Source: Paenibacillus macerans (GTDB lineage Bacteria > Bacillota > Bacilli > Paenibacillales > Paenibacillaceae). Taken from it: DNA of 64,000 nucleotides. Below the pieces are notes generated by a model that saw only the letters and a program-made list of their open reading frames with translations, was not told the DNA's origin and searched no databases. Below are positions 9,210 through 18,488 of the stretch, piece after piece. The stretch spans positions 434,001-498,000 of the forward strand of contig NZ_JAMBOE010000001.1 in the NCBI RefSeq assembly GCF_023715465.1, in the 5' to 3' direction. Positions within the stretch are counted from its first letter, which is position 1. Each line of letters starts with the position of its first letter. A program made the position numbers and the translations under genes.

Positions 9210-9295
9210 AAAAAAAAGACCGCTTCTTTCGAAGCGGCCCTTTGCTCACGCTGGAGCAAAAGATATTGGATAGGAGTGGAGAGAAACCATACTGT
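9210..9295 (-). ncRNA. Candidate trans-acting small RNA of about 85 nt
   Basis: A full transcription unit with no reading frame. A sigma-A promoter lies just upstream (9302-9331). The 5' segment of about 34 nt is pyrimidine-rich and unpaired, with TTTCTCTCCACTCCTATCC, which is complementary to Shine-Dalgarno sequences. Next come a 7-bp hairpin (TTTGCTC/GAGCAAA, 9241-9260) and a 7-bp terminator stem with a run of T. This layout matches Firmicute base-pairing sRNAs with C-rich seeds such as FsrA or RoxS/RsaE; identity with either is not claimed. Confidence 0.55.
9211..9237 (-). terminator. Intrinsic terminator of the candidate sRNA
   Basis: Stem CCGCTTC/GAAGCGG (9220-9226 with 9231-9237), GAAA-type tetraloop, and seven to eight T on the minus strand (9210-9217). 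Confidence 0.85.
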
Positions 9296-9301
9296 AGTCT
9301 T

Positions 9302-9331
9302 AGTATATTGTATCCGTTTTCATTTTGTCAA
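9302..9331 (-). promoter_or_regulatory. Sigma-A promoter of the candidate sRNA
   Basis: On the minus strand a perfect -35 TTGACA (9326-9331) and a -10 TATACT (9302-9307) separated by 18 nt. It predicts a start near 9295 and does not lead into any annotated gene. Confidence 0.7.
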
Positions 9332-9358
9332 CAACTTTTTTTAACGCTTTCATAATTT

Positions 9359-9387
9359 GTGCGCAAAGCCAGGTCGGCTTTGCGCAC
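9359..9387. repeat. Strong 12-bp inverted repeat downstream of tyrA
   Basis: GTGCGCAAAGCC and its exact complement flank a 5-nt loop. It lies 140 nt past tyrA and just upstream of the sRNA promoter. Neither side has a T-run, so it is not a standard intrinsic terminator. It could still stabilise the 3' end of the trp-hisC-tyrA transcript. Confidence 0.6.
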
Positions 9388-9528
9388 AGTGAATAGTACT
9401 AGATACCCTATTAAGGTCCTTCTTACGCGATTACAGTCTATCTTAACACGGCTTTTCCCGGGCGCTGCTCTCCCGCTCCATCTCACGCGGGCTACCATAC
9501 AAACTAATTTGACAGACTTTCTCCCGGC

Positions 9529-10623
9529 TTAAACATACACCGTATAGCCAAGCCCCTGCAGCAGCTCTTTGGCGCGCTCCATTTCCCCTTCCTGCCGAAA
9601 AGAAAGGCGCATCACACCCGGCACATCCTCCCGGCTTTCGATAATTTGCATATTGCTCAAATTGATGTGGCGCGTTCCCAACTCCGTGGCGATTTGTCCG
9701 ATAATGCCCGGATGGTCGGGCACGTCGATGTAGATATCGAACAAGGAAGTGATCGTGCCTTTGCGCCGTTCCGGCAGTTCGCTGCGGAAGCGGTTCGCTT
9801 TCTGGAACGCTTCCTCGATCCCAGCCCCGTTTTCGTTCTCGAGCAGTTTGACAAAGCCTTCAATCTCCCGGTTCCAATCCTTCAGCAAATCCAGCAGCAC
9901 CTTACGGTTGCTGAGCAAAATATCCCGCCAGATGACTGGTTCGCTGGAGGCGATCCGGGTAATGTCCCGGAACCCTCCCGCCGCCAGCATCCGATACAGT
10001 CCGTTTGAGCTATTGTAATCGCACACCTGGTTGACCAGCGCGACCGCAATAATATGCGGCAAATGGCTGATCGCACCAACGATTTCATCGTGCAATTCCG
10101 GATCAACGCGGACGATTTGCGCCTTCGTATACGATAGAAGCCGCTCAAGGCGTATGTATGCCTCCCCCGGAACGTCCGGAGACGGAGTCAGCACATAATA
10201 GGCATTCTCGAACAGCAAGGAAGAGGCCGCTTCCACGCCGGAACGTTCGGACCCGGCCATCGGATGGCCGCCGATAAAATGCACGTCCGGACGCGAAATG
10301 GCCGCGGCACAGGCCGCCACCGCCGCTTTGGTGCTGCCTACGTCGGTCACGATGCAGCCCGGCTTGAGCGGAAGCTGGTTCAGCTTCACCAGGTACTCCT
10401 CCAAGTTTCCGACCGGTACGCACAAAAAAATAAAGTCGGCATCCGCGGCCGCCTCTTCCATGGAAAGCGTCGCGGCGTCCACGACACCGCGCTCCATGAT
10501 GCGTTTTAGCGATTCGGGACGATGCGCATGCCCCACGACGGTGATGCCGGGCTTGCCTTTAAGGCAAAGCGCCAGCGATCCCCCGATTAAACCTACCCCA
10601 AATACGGCAATTTTCGTTGTCAT
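9529..10623 (-). CDS. tyrA: Prephenate dehydrogenase TyrA with C-terminal ACT domain
   Basis: Oxidatively decarboxylates prephenate to 4-hydroxyphenylpyruvate for tyrosine synthesis. 364 residues. NAD-binding GVGLIGGSLAL is at the N-terminus and the dehydrogenase core has IGGHPMAGSERSGVEAA with the catalytic His. SHLPHIIAVALV follows, and an ACT regulatory domain covers about 295-364 (DIYIDVPDHPGIIGQIATELG), suggesting feedback control by tyrosine. Follows hisC as in B. subtilis. The aroA gene that comes next in B. subtilis is not present here. Confidence 0.95.
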   Translation of the reverse strand: MTTKIAVFGVGLIGGSLALCLKGKPGITVVGHAHRPESLKRIMERGVVDAATLSMEEAAADADFIFLCVPVGNLEEYLVKLNQLPLKPGCIVTDVGSTKAAVAACAAAISRPDVHFIGGHPMAGSERSGVEAASSLLFENAYYVLTPSPDVPGEAYIRLERLLSYTKAQIVRVDPELHDEIVGAISHLPHIIAVALVNQVCDYNSSNGLYRMLAAGGFRDITRIASSEPVIWRDILLSNRKVLLDLLKDWNREIEGFVKLLENENGAGIEEAFQKANRFRSELPERRKGTITSLFDIYIDVPDHPGIIGQIATELGTRHINLSNMQIIESREDVPGVMRLSFRQEGEMERAKELLQGLGYTVYV

Positions 10624-10667
10624 GTAATCTCACTCGTTTTCTGCGAATATGCGAACCAAAGATTGAA

Positions 10668-11765
10668 TTATACCTCTGCGGCCGACTTGTTCAGCACCTG
10701 CTCCAAAGCGTCTATAAATTTCGCGTTTTGTTCCGCCGAACCGACGGTAACCCGAATCGAATTCGGATATTTAGAAAAACCGGCGCGAATGATAATGCCG
10801 AGCTTTAACAACGATTGGAACATGTCCGCAGCCGGGCGTTTAACGTCGACCATGATGAAATTCCCGTGCGCCGGAAAATAAGACAAGCCCAAGCGATCAA
10901 ACTGCTCGGATAAATACTGGATCCCGCTGCGGTTTTTCTCGCGGCAACCCTGCACGTAGTCCTGATCGGCCAAGGCCGCTTTGGCCGCCGCCTGCCCGAA
11001 GCGGGACGTGTTGAACGGCTCGCGCACCTGGTTGATCAGCTTGATCACGGCCGGCTGACCGACGCCGTAACCGATTCGCAGCGAGGCGAGCCCGTAAATT
11101 TTCGAGAACGTCCGCAGTACGATCAAGTTCGGATATTTGTCGAGCAGGCCGATTCCATCGGAATAAGCAGCATCGGTCACATACTCGTTATAAGCTTCGT
11201 CCAGAACAACCAGCACCTGGCCGGGAACCCGATCCAAAAAAGAAACCAGCTGCTCGCGCGGAACGATCGTTCCGGTCGGATTGTTCGGGTTGCAGACCCA
11301 AACGATCTTCGTTTTTGTGCCGATACGGGCGAGCATTGCCTCCAGGTCATGCGTGCCGTCCTTTAACGGCACCTCGATGCTAACCGCGCCTTCGATATCG
11401 GCGTTGCTTTTGTAGACGCTGAACGTCTGGTCGGCCATCACCGTTTCATCACCCGGCAGGAAAAACGCACGGGCAATCAGCGCGATAATTTCGTCCGAAC
11501 CGCAGCCGAAAATAATTTGCTCCCGATTGACGCCAAGATGCCCCGCCAGCGCCTCCGTCAATTCCGCGGCACTGCCGTCCGGATACAAGCTGATGTTCAT
11601 GATCTCCTGTTCAATGGCGGCGCGAACGCGCGGAGAGCAACCAAACGGATTTTCGTTCGAAGCCAGCTTGATCACTTCATCAAGGCCAAGCTCTTTTTTC
11701 ACTTCTTCGATCGGTTTACCCGGCTGATATACCGGCAGACCCACGATCTGAGGTTTGGGCAACAT
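10668..11765 (-). CDS. hisC: Histidinol-phosphate / aromatic aminotransferase HisC
   Basis: PLP-dependent fold-type I aminotransferase of 365 residues; in this operon context it serves both histidine and tyrosine/phenylalanine synthesis. Visible motifs: KLASNENPFGCSPRV, VWVCNPNNPTGT, LDEAYNEYV (Asp/Tyr contacting PLP), and the PLP lysine in RTFSKIYGLASLRIGYG. Start at MLPKPQIVGLPVYQ with AGGGAGG 10 nt upstream; a nearby upstream ATG is out of frame. Separated from trpA by about 320 nt that include a long inverted repeat. Confidence 0.93.
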   Translation of the reverse strand: MLPKPQIVGLPVYQPGKPIEEVKKELGLDEVIKLASNENPFGCSPRVRAAIEQEIMNISLYPDGSAAELTEALAGHLGVNREQIIFGCGSDEIIALIARAFFLPGDETVMADQTFSVYKSNADIEGAVSIEVPLKDGTHDLEAMLARIGTKTKIVWVCNPNNPTGTIVPREQLVSFLDRVPGQVLVVLDEAYNEYVTDAAYSDGIGLLDKYPNLIVLRTFSKIYGLASLRIGYGVGQPAVIKLINQVREPFNTSRFGQAAAKAALADQDYVQGCREKNRSGIQYLSEQFDRLGLSYFPAHGNFIMVDVKRPAADMFQSLLKLGIIIRAGFSKYPNSIRVTVGSAEQNAKFIDALEQVLNKSAAEV

Positions 11766-11840
11766 GCATTTTTCCTCCCTTTGAAACTTTCTCCCTGCTA
11801 AATCAGTTGAACTAATGAAAAACTGTGAGTTAGGCAAGAG

Positions 11841-11882
11841 GGTTCAATATTCTAAAAAATACACATTTTAGAATATTGAACC
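11841..11882. repeat. Perfect 17-bp inverted repeat with 8-nt loop
   Basis: GGTTCAATATTCTAAAA at 11841-11857 is exactly repeated in inverse at 11866-11882. It is AT-rich, has no adjoining T-run in either direction and lies in the 320-nt gap between trpA and hisC. Might be an operator, an RNA processing hairpin or a remnant of a mobile sequence. The rest of this gap (11883-12084) holds a possible 23-codon ORF and nothing else recognised. Confidence 0.7.
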
Positions 11883-11890
11883 TAGGTGAA

Positions 11891-11962
11891 ATGATTTTGA
11901 AGAAACTAAAAGCTTTCTGGAAGAAAGCTGCTTCGGAAGCATACGCTTGGTCGCCTTTGTGA
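11891..11962 (+). CDS. Possible 23-residue cationic amphipathic peptide
   Basis: An ATG-to-TGA frame reads M-I-L-K-K-L-K-A-F-W-K-K-A-A-S-E-A-Y-A-W-S-P-L. It has five lysines, two tryptophans and clear helical amphipathicity. The only ribosome-binding candidate is AGGTG placed too close to the ATG. The same DNA shares blocks with the repeat near 22566-22600 (TTTTGAA-AAAC, CTTCG-AAGCAT), so it may simply be repeat DNA. Confidence 0.2.
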   Translation: MILKKLKAFWKKAASEAYAWSPL

Positions 11963-12084
11963 GCGGATTTCTACCTTGTTTGAATTTATAAAATCGAAAG
12001 AAATCTGCGAACAACAGCGATCGTAAGAACATTTCACACGGCTGCCCTATATCACGTACAGTAATGGTTCAACTTATATAGCTA

Positions 12085-12906
12085 CTATACCCTCAATTGT
12101 GCCACAAAGTCGCTAATTTGCAACAATCCCTGTTCCTTGGATGATTCGTTCGCCAGCAGCGGAAGCGTTTCTTCGATCTTGCGCACGATTGCGCTGCCGA
12201 CGACGGCTCCGTCGCAAATGCCCGCAAACCGCTCGACCTGCTCCCGGTTGGAGATGCCGAAGCCGACGGCCACGGGCAGATCGGTCTCGGCTTTCACCGA
12301 AGTGATGAACTCATCGACGCTGGCGTGAAAAGAAGCTCTCTCCCCGGTAACCCCAAGCGAAGATACGCAGTACACGAAACCGCGGGCGCGGGTCAGAATC
12401 TGCGTGATCCGGCCGCTGGACGTCGGAGCCACGAGCGGGATCAGCTTGACATTTGCGGCATCCGCCAACGCCAGCACCTCCGCCGCTTCTTCGTATGGCA
12501 AATCGGGAATGATCAACCCGCTGATGCCCGCTTCCTGCAGCAGGTCAAAAAAGCGCGGCAAACCTATCTGCAAAACGGGATTGTAGTACGTAAACAGCAC
12601 GAACGGCAGGCTGACGCCGCGCGCTTTGGCCTTGACCGCCGTTTGGATGCATGTCTCAATCGTAATTTGATGCGCCAGCGCCCGCTCGGAGGCGCGCTGG
12701 ATGACCGGACCGTCGGCAAGCGGGTCGGAATAAGGAACGCCCAATTCGACGATATCGGCTCCGGCCTGCTCCAGCACGGCCAGAATGTCCAGCGTCGTTT
12801 CCGGATCGGGATCCCCGACGGTAATGAACGGAATGAGCGCCGTTTTTCCCGACGACTTCAGCTTCGCAAACGTCTCATCCAGCAAATTGACCAGCGCCGT
12901 ACTCAT
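12085..12906 (-). CDS. trpA: Tryptophan synthase alpha subunit TrpA
   Basis: Cleaves indole-3-glycerol phosphate to indole, which is channelled to TrpB. 273 residues, TIM barrel. [23 protein letters not shown] contains the catalytic Glu and Asp region, and [14 protein letters not shown] and [13 protein letters not shown] form the phosphate site. Overlaps the end of the trpF-trpB frame by 4 nt (ATGA). Confidence 0.96.
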   Translation of the reverse strand: MSTALVNLLDETFAKLKSSGKTALIPFITVGDPDPETTLDILAVLEQAGADIVELGVPYSDPLADGPVIQRASERALAHQITIETCIQTAVKAKARGVSLPFVLFTYYNPVLQIGLPRFFDLLQEAGISGLIIPDLPYEEAAEVLALADAANVKLIPLVAPTSSGRITQILTRARGFVYCVSSLGVTGERASFHASVDEFITSVKAETDLPVAVGFGISNREQVERFAGICDGAVVGSAIVRKIEETLPLLANESSKEQGLLQISDFVAQLRV

Positions 12907-14798
12907 AACGATTCCCCGCCTTCCGTATATGCCATGATCGATTCAACATCCTTGTCGCCGCGGCCGGACAAGCAAATGACGACGATCTCACCCGGGCTCA
13001 TCCCGGGCGCCATCTTCACCACCTGCGCCACGGCATGCGCCGATTCCAGCGCGGGGATAATGCCCTCCGTCCGGCTGAGCAATTGCAGCGCCTCCAGCGC
13101 CTCCCGGTCGGTAATCGGGTAATAATTGGAGCGGGAGGTATCCTTCAAATAAGAATGCTCCGGCCCGATGCCCGGATAGTCCAGCCCGGCCGAAATCGAA
13201 TGCGCCGGCTGCACCTGGCCGTATTCGTCCTGCAGCAAATAGCTCATCGAGCCCTGGAACACGCCTCTTTTGCCCTTGGTCATCGTAGCCGCGTGGAATT
13301 CGGTATCCACGCCTTTCCCGGCCGCTTCGACGCCGACGAGCCGAACGTCCTTGTCCTCGATAAACGGGTAAAACATCCCGATCGCATTGCTCCCGCCGCC
13401 GACCGCGGCCACCAGCATGTCCGGCAGCCGTCCTTCAGTCTCCAGCATTTGCTGTCTCGTCTCGTCGCCGATAATGCGCTGGAAGTTGCGCACCATCATC
13501 GGATACGGATGCGGCCCGGTCGCCGAACCGAGAATGTAAAATGTGTCGTGCACGTTGCTGACCCAATAGCGCAGCGCCTCATTGCAGGCGTCCTTCAGCG
13601 TCCGCGTACCCGACATGACGGGGATAACCTCGGCGCCCAGCAGCTTCATCCGAAACACGTTGAGCTGCTGGCGTTTCGTATCCTCTTCGCCCATAAACAC
13701 CTTGCACTCCAGACCGAGCAAGGCGGCGACGGTGGCGGTAGCAACGCCATGCTGCCCGGCGCCGGTTTCGGCGATCACTTTTTTCTTGCCCATGCGTTTG
13801 GCCAAAATCCCCTGACCGATCGCGTTGTTGATTTTGTGGGCTCCGGTGTGGTTTAAATCCTCGCGTTTCAAATAAATTTTTGCCCCGCCCAAATGCTCGG
13901 TCAGGCGCTCCGCGAAATACAGCGGCGTCTCCCGGCCGGAATATTGCTTCAGCAAATAAGCGATCTCCTGCTGAAAATCAGCATCGTCTTTATATTTTAA
14001 ATAGGACTCTTCCAGTTCAATCAGCGCGTTCATCAACGTTTCCGGCACATAACGGCCGCCAAACGGACCAAAGCGCCCATGCTCATCCGGCACCTGTACT
14101 TGCGTCATTTTATGCTTCACCCTCCCTACGAAGGCGGCAACCTTCGCGATATCTTTAACCCCATCTGTCTCCACGCCGCTTGATACATCGACCCCGTCGG
14201 GGCCAAGTGCATCAAGCAGATCCTCTACGTTTCCGGGATGCAGCCCTCCGGCGGCGAGAAAAGGGATGCCCTGGGCTTTAGCCCAACGCTGGTACGGAGC
14301 TGCGGCGCTCCAATGAAATGTCACACCCGATCCCCCGCCGTATTTCGGGTCGTAAGTATCGAGCAAAATCCCATCCAATATGCCGTTATATGCTTCCAAG
14401 GACCGTTCGCCATGAACCGATCCGTCTTGTTTTACGGAAAATGCTTTGAAAATTTTCACACCAGAAGCCGACTTAACTGCCCGGCAAAACTCCGGGCTTT
14501 CCGTGCCGTGCAGCTGCAAAATATCCAGCGGCGCCAGCCGCAGCACGTCCTCCAGTTCCTCGATCGAGGGATTGACGAATACGCCGACGCTTTGCGGACG
14601 TTTCCCCCCGCTCCACTCACGAAGCACCGGAAGAAGCTCCGCCGCCCGTTCGCCGCTGATTTGCCGCTTGCTTGGCGCAAACACGAATCCGACGTAATCC
14701 ACGGGCAAGTTCACCATTGATTTTAGCACTTCAACGCTTTGAAGTCCACAAATTTTTACCGCCGTTTCCCGCTGTTTAACCGCTGCTGCATCACTCAT
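12903..14798 (-). CDS. trpF/trpB: Phosphoribosylanthranilate isomerase fused to tryptophan synthase beta (TrpF-TrpB)
   Basis: One 631-residue frame. Residues 1-230 are a complete TrpF ([54 protein letters not shown]). Residues 231-631 are a complete TrpB ([20 protein letters not shown]; the PLP lysine in [26 protein letters not shown]). The TrpF part ends at its natural length in RVKHK but no stop follows. A GGGAGG lies 12 nt before the TrpB ATG (14106-14108), so free TrpB could also be made by internal initiation. Either a true bifunctional protein or a recently lost stop; a sequencing error is the alternative. Confidence 0.9.
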   Translation of the reverse strand: MSDAAAVKQRETAVKICGLQSVEVLKSMVNLPVDYVGFVFAPSKRQISGERAAELLPVLREWSGGKRPQSVGVFVNPSIEELEDVLRLAPLDILQLHGTESPEFCRAVKSASGVKIFKAFSVKQDGSVHGERSLEAYNGILDGILLDTYDPKYGGGSGVTFHWSAAAPYQRWAKAQGIPFLAAGGLHPGNVEDLLDALGPDGVDVSSGVETDGVKDIAKVAAFVGRVKHKMTQVQVPDEHGRFGPFGGRYVPETLMNALIELEESYLKYKDDADFQQEIAYLLKQYSGRETPLYFAERLTEHLGGAKIYLKREDLNHTGAHKINNAIGQGILAKRMGKKKVIAETGAGQHGVATATVAALLGLECKVFMGEEDTKRQQLNVFRMKLLGAEVIPVMSGTRTLKDACNEALRYWVSNVHDTFYILGSATGPHPYPMMVRNFQRIIGDETRQQMLETEGRLPDMLVAAVGGGSNAIGMFYPFIEDKDVRLVGVEAAGKGVDTEFHAATMTKGKRGVFQGSMSYLLQDEYGQVQPAHSISAGLDYPGIGPEHSYLKDTSRSNYYPITDREALEALQLLSRTEGIIPALESAHAVAQVVKMAPGMSPGEIVVICLSGRGDKDVESIMAYTEGGESL

Positions 14799-15630
14799 GA
14801 GCAGCCCTTCTTTCTGCGGTAACCCCGGGCTCAGCCGCTTGCGGTAAAGGCCCCATCAACTCATGAACGGCCTTTCCTACATCCGTCTGGCGCATAAAGG
14901 TTTCGCCGATCAGCACGCCTTTGGCCCCGTTCGCCGCCAAATATGCAATATCTTCCCGCGTCCGAATGCCGCTTTCGCTGATCAGCGTCACTTCGGGCGG
15001 CACCAGCTCGGCAAGCGCGGCCGTCGTCTCCAAGGATACCTCAAACGTCCGCAAATTCCGGTTGTTGATGCCAATTAACCCGGCCGAGCCTAAAGCCAGC
15101 ACCCGCTCCATTTCCTCACGGTCATGCACTTCCACGAGCGCGTCGAGCCCAAGCGCCGACGCCGTCTTAAGATAATCGCGCAACTGCGCATCGTTGAGAA
15201 TGGCTGCGATCAGCAGCACGGCATCCGCGCCAAGCAGCCGCGCTTCGTAGATTTGCCGCTCGTCGATGACGAAATCCTTCCGCAGCAGCGGCGCCTTTAC
15301 CGCCTCGCGGATGGCGGTCAAATAGGCGCCGCTCCCTTGAAAATACTTCTCGTCCGTCAGCACGGAAATACAGTCCGTTCCTGCCGCTTCATAGCTTTTC
15401 GCCAGTTCCACCGGATGGAAATCGGGACGGATCAGGCCTTTGGACGGCGAAGCCTTTTTCACCTCGGCGATCAAGCCCATTTCCCGCCTGCGTCCGGAAG
15501 CCAGCGCGCGGTGAAATCCCCGCGCCGGCGCCATCTCCCCAATACGCCGCTCGGCGTCGGCCAGCGAGAAAGAAGCGGCCAGCTGCCCGACTTCACTTTT
15601 TTTGGTCTCCACAATCCGCTCAAGATACAT
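14791..15630 (-). CDS. trpC: Indole-3-glycerol-phosphate synthase TrpC
   Basis: Ring-closure step of tryptophan synthesis. 279 residues. Typical blocks: [15 protein letters not shown] (catalytic Lys), [62 protein letters not shown], and SESGI near the C-terminus. Overlaps trpD by 11 nt and trpF by 8 nt, so the enzymes are co-translated. Confidence 0.96.
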   Translation of the reverse strand: MYLERIVETKKSEVGQLAASFSLADAERRIGEMAPARGFHRALASGRRREMGLIAEVKKASPSKGLIRPDFHPVELAKSYEAAGTDCISVLTDEKYFQGSGAYLTAIREAVKAPLLRKDFVIDERQIYEARLLGADAVLLIAAILNDAQLRDYLKTASALGLDALVEVHDREEMERVLALGSAGLIGINNRNLRTFEVSLETTAALAELVPPEVTLISESGIRTREDIAYLAANGAKGVLIGETFMRQTDVGKAVHELMGPLPQAAEPGVTAERRAAHE

Positions 15631-16666
15631 AACTTAATTCCCCCGTTGTCCGAATTAGCTGCTCCAGCTTGCCGTACGCCTTGCCCGAATCGATCGCCGC
15701 CGCGGCGATGGCGACCCCTTCACGGATGCTGTCCGCCAGCCCGGCGACGTAGATGCAAGCGCCGGCGTTCGCCAGCACGATATCCCGGTAGGCGCCTTTT
15801 TCTCCGCTTAGCACCCGTTCCACAATCGCCGCGTTCGTTTGCGGATCGCCGCCGATCATTTCGCCGAGCGGATACTTGCCAAGGCCCAGATCCTCCGGCT
15901 GCAGTTCATACGTGGTCACGGCGCCGTCCTTAAGCTCGGATACCCGCGTAGCCGACGAGAGGCTGATTTCGTCCAGCCCTTCCTCGCTGCTGACGACCAG
16001 CGCCCGCTTGGAGCCCAGCTCACGCAGCACCACGGCGATCGTTTCCGTTTTCGTGCGGTCGTAAATGCCTAGCACCTGGCGATCCGCGCCCGCCGGATTG
16101 GTGAGCGGCCCGAGCATATTGAATACGGTCCGGATGCCAAGCTCTTTGCGCGGGCCGGCCGCATGTTTCATCGAAGGATGATAAAGCTGCGAGAACATAA
16201 AGCAGAGGCCGATTTCGTCCAGGCACCGCTTGGCCTGCTCGGCATCGAGCTGAATGTTGACGCCCAGCGCTTCCAGCACATCGGCGCTGCCCGATCGGCC
16301 CGAGGCCGAACGGTTGCCATGCTTCGCCACCCGCACCGATTCCGACGCGGCCACGATCGCCGCTGTCGTCGAGATATTGATTTTATGAATTCCCGATCCG
16401 CCCGTACCGCAAGTATCGAGCAGCCGGCTCGTCTCCGTCACAATCCGGCTCGACGCCCCGCGCATCGCTTCCGCAAACCCGGTGATCTCCTCAACCGTCT
16501 CGCCTTTGATGCGCAGCGCTGTCAGCAGTCCGCCGATTTGCGCCGGCGTCGATTCGCCGTTCATGATCGCCTGCATCACGCCGCGCGCTTCCTCCCGTCC
16601 CAAATTTTCACCTTGAATCAGGCGGTTGATCCCATCCTGCACCGCTTGCTGTCCTGCCATCGCCAT
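15620..16666 (-). CDS. trpD: Anthranilate phosphoribosyltransferase TrpD
   Basis: Adds PRPP-derived phosphoribose to anthranilate. 348 residues. The PRPP-binding DTCGTGGSGIHKINIST, the VAKHGNRSASGRSGSADVLEALG loop and FNMLGPLTNPA are intact. Starts 12 nt after trpE. No trpG amidotransferase is fused or adjacent; as in B. subtilis this function is presumably supplied by pabA elsewhere. Confidence 0.96.
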   Translation of the reverse strand: MAMAGQQAVQDGINRLIQGENLGREEARGVMQAIMNGESTPAQIGGLLTALRIKGETVEEITGFAEAMRGASSRIVTETSRLLDTCGTGGSGIHKINISTTAAIVAASESVRVAKHGNRSASGRSGSADVLEALGVNIQLDAEQAKRCLDEIGLCFMFSQLYHPSMKHAAGPRKELGIRTVFNMLGPLTNPAGADRQVLGIYDRTKTETIAVVLRELGSKRALVVSSEEGLDEISLSSATRVSELKDGAVTTYELQPEDLGLGKYPLGEMIGGDPQTNAAIVERVLSGEKGAYRDIVLANAGACIYVAGLADSIREGVAIAAAAIDSGKAYGKLEQLIRTTGELSYVS

Positions 16667-16678
16667 TCGCTCCTTTCT

Positions 16679-18241
16679 TTATTTTCCCGGGATATATTCG
16701 TATAAATAGTCTTGGTTCAGCACATCGCCGTCCTTGGGCGCGGGCGGAAACATTTGCTCCGCCGTGCGAATCGCCGTCAGCAGCGCTTTGGCTTTATTCA
16801 CCGACTCTTGATATTCATTTTCCGGCACGGAATCCCAGACGATCCCGCCGCCGGCCTGCACGTAAGCTTTCCCGTGTTTAAATACGATCGTCCGGATCGT
16901 GATGCACGAATCCATGTTGCCGGAAAATCCGAGATACCCGATCGCTCCCGCATACGTGCCCCGGGCTTCGTTCTCCAGCTCGGCGATGATCTCCATCGCC
17001 CGCAGTTTCGGCGCGCCCGATACGGTACCGGCCGGGAGGCAGGACAGAAAAGCGTCGAAAAAGTCCTTGTCGCCGCGCAGCTCACCGGAAACTTTCGAGA
17101 CCATGTGCATCACGTGCGAATACCGTTCGATGTCCATATACGACTCGCATTTGACGCTGCCGAACTCCGAAACCCGGCCCAAATCGTTACGGCCCAGGTC
17201 GACCAGCATCAGATGCTCGGCGCGCTCTTTTTCGTCCGCAAGCAGCTCTACTTCCAACGCGAGATCGGCCTCCTCCGTCGCCCCGCGCGGCCGGGTACCG
17301 GCGATCGGCCGCGTTTCGACCCGCCCGTTTTCCACCTTCACCAGCGCCTCCGGCGACGTTCCGACGATGATCTCGTCGTCCAGCTTGAGGTAGTACATGT
17401 ACGGGGAAGGGTTCAAGGTGCGCAGCACCCGGTAAACATGCAGCGGATCAACCTCGGTTTCGATATGGAACCGCTGCGACAGCACCACTTGAAAAATATC
17501 TCCGGCGCGGATGTACTCCTTGCCTTTCTCCACATTGGCTATAAACTGCTCCTTCGTGAGGTTGGAGCGGACATCGCCCAAATCGGTGACGACCGGCATC
17601 GGCCGGCGGTTGAAGCTTTCGCTCGGCCCCTCCTGGTGCAGCAAGTCGGCTGCTTCGTCCAGCTTCCGCTCCGCCAGTTCGTAGGACCGCCGGATATCCT
17701 CGTCGCGGTCGCCTTCCTTGACGTGCACGTTGGCGACCAGCAAAATCCGCTGCTTGACGTGGTCGAACACAATCACTTGATCGCAGAACATAAACTGCAT
17801 ATCGTCCATATTCAGATCGTCCACCCGGTGGGCGGGCAGCTTTTCGTAATACTGCAGCAAGTCGTAACCGAAAAAACCGATCGCCCCGCCGGTAAACGGC
17901 GGCATTTCCGGAAGCTTTGGACTGCGGTAACCCCGCAGGATCGCCTTCAGCTCATCGAGCGGTTTCGCCGAACGCAGCGTTTCTTTGCCGCTCGCACGGT
18001 CCAGCACCACTTCTCCTTTTTTCGTCGAAATCGTCAGAAACGGGTTGGTACCGATAAAGGAGTAACGCGCCCACTGGCTCCCGCCCTCCACGCTCTCCAG
18101 CAAAAATGCCCGCTCCCGCTGGGCGACGCGGCGGAAAATCCGGATCGGCGTTTCCAAATCGGCGAGCAGCGTCCGGGTAATCGGGATCAGATTGTAATCT
18201 TTAGCCAAAGCAATGACCTGTTCTACTTGCGGGGTTGCCAT
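16679..18241 (-). CDS. trpE: Anthranilate synthase component I TrpE
   Basis: Converts chorismate to anthranilate. 520 residues. N-terminal tryptophan-binding LLESVEGGSQWARYSF is present. The catalytic half carries PSPYMYYLKLDD, RPIAGTRPRGATEEAD, DLGRNDLGRV, CLPAGTVSGAPKLRAMEII and QAGGGIVWDSVPENEYQE. ATG at MATPQVEQ chosen because AAGGAAG lies 8 nt upstream. First structural gene of the trp operon, controlled by the TRAP site and terminator in its leader. Confidence 0.96.
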   Translation of the reverse strand: MATPQVEQVIALAKDYNLIPITRTLLADLETPIRIFRRVAQRERAFLLESVEGGSQWARYSFIGTNPFLTISTKKGEVVLDRASGKETLRSAKPLDELKAILRGYRSPKLPEMPPFTGGAIGFFGYDLLQYYEKLPAHRVDDLNMDDMQFMFCDQVIVFDHVKQRILLVANVHVKEGDRDEDIRRSYELAERKLDEAADLLHQEGPSESFNRRPMPVVTDLGDVRSNLTKEQFIANVEKGKEYIRAGDIFQVVLSQRFHIETEVDPLHVYRVLRTLNPSPYMYYLKLDDEIIVGTSPEALVKVENGRVETRPIAGTRPRGATEEADLALEVELLADEKERAEHLMLVDLGRNDLGRVSEFGSVKCESYMDIERYSHVMHMVSKVSGELRGDKDFFDAFLSCLPAGTVSGAPKLRAMEIIAELENEARGTYAGAIGYLGFSGNMDSCITIRTIVFKHGKAYVQAGGGIVWDSVPENEYQESVNKAKALLTAIRTAEQMFPPAPKDGDVLNQDYLYEYIPGK

Positions 18242-18278
18242 GTCTCTCACTTCCTTATCGGGATTTAAAAAACCAAAT

Positions 18279-18305
18279 AAAAAAACCTCTACCGAAGTAG
18301 AGGTT
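18279..18305 (-). terminator. trp attenuator terminator
   Basis: Nine-bp perfect stem (AACCTCTAC/GTAGAGGTT, 18284-18292 with 18297-18305), TTCG tetraloop, then TTTTTT on the minus strand, 38 nt before trpE. Its 5' arm plus loop (CTCTACTTCGG) is complementary to CCGAGTAGAG inside the TRAP site (18525-18534), with one bulged base. This provides the mutually exclusive antiterminator. Confidence 0.88.
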
Positions 18306-18488
18306 GTAGGATTTGCGGTTTAGGAAAAGCCACTCCGCCCAAGTACGCCACTCCGCAAATGTTAGAGGCTGCCGGGTGCCATCAAAACACGGGTTCCAAA
18401 CGAAATGGACAGTCATCCATCTGCGTTCCTTCTCCTGTTTGATAAACGGCAAACTATAACGTACGTGACCGCTTATGGTGCGTATTGG

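Noticed and set aside
9359-9387. Intrinsic terminator for tyrA
   Set aside because: The stem is strong, but neither strand has a T-run after it. Listed as an inverted repeat instead.
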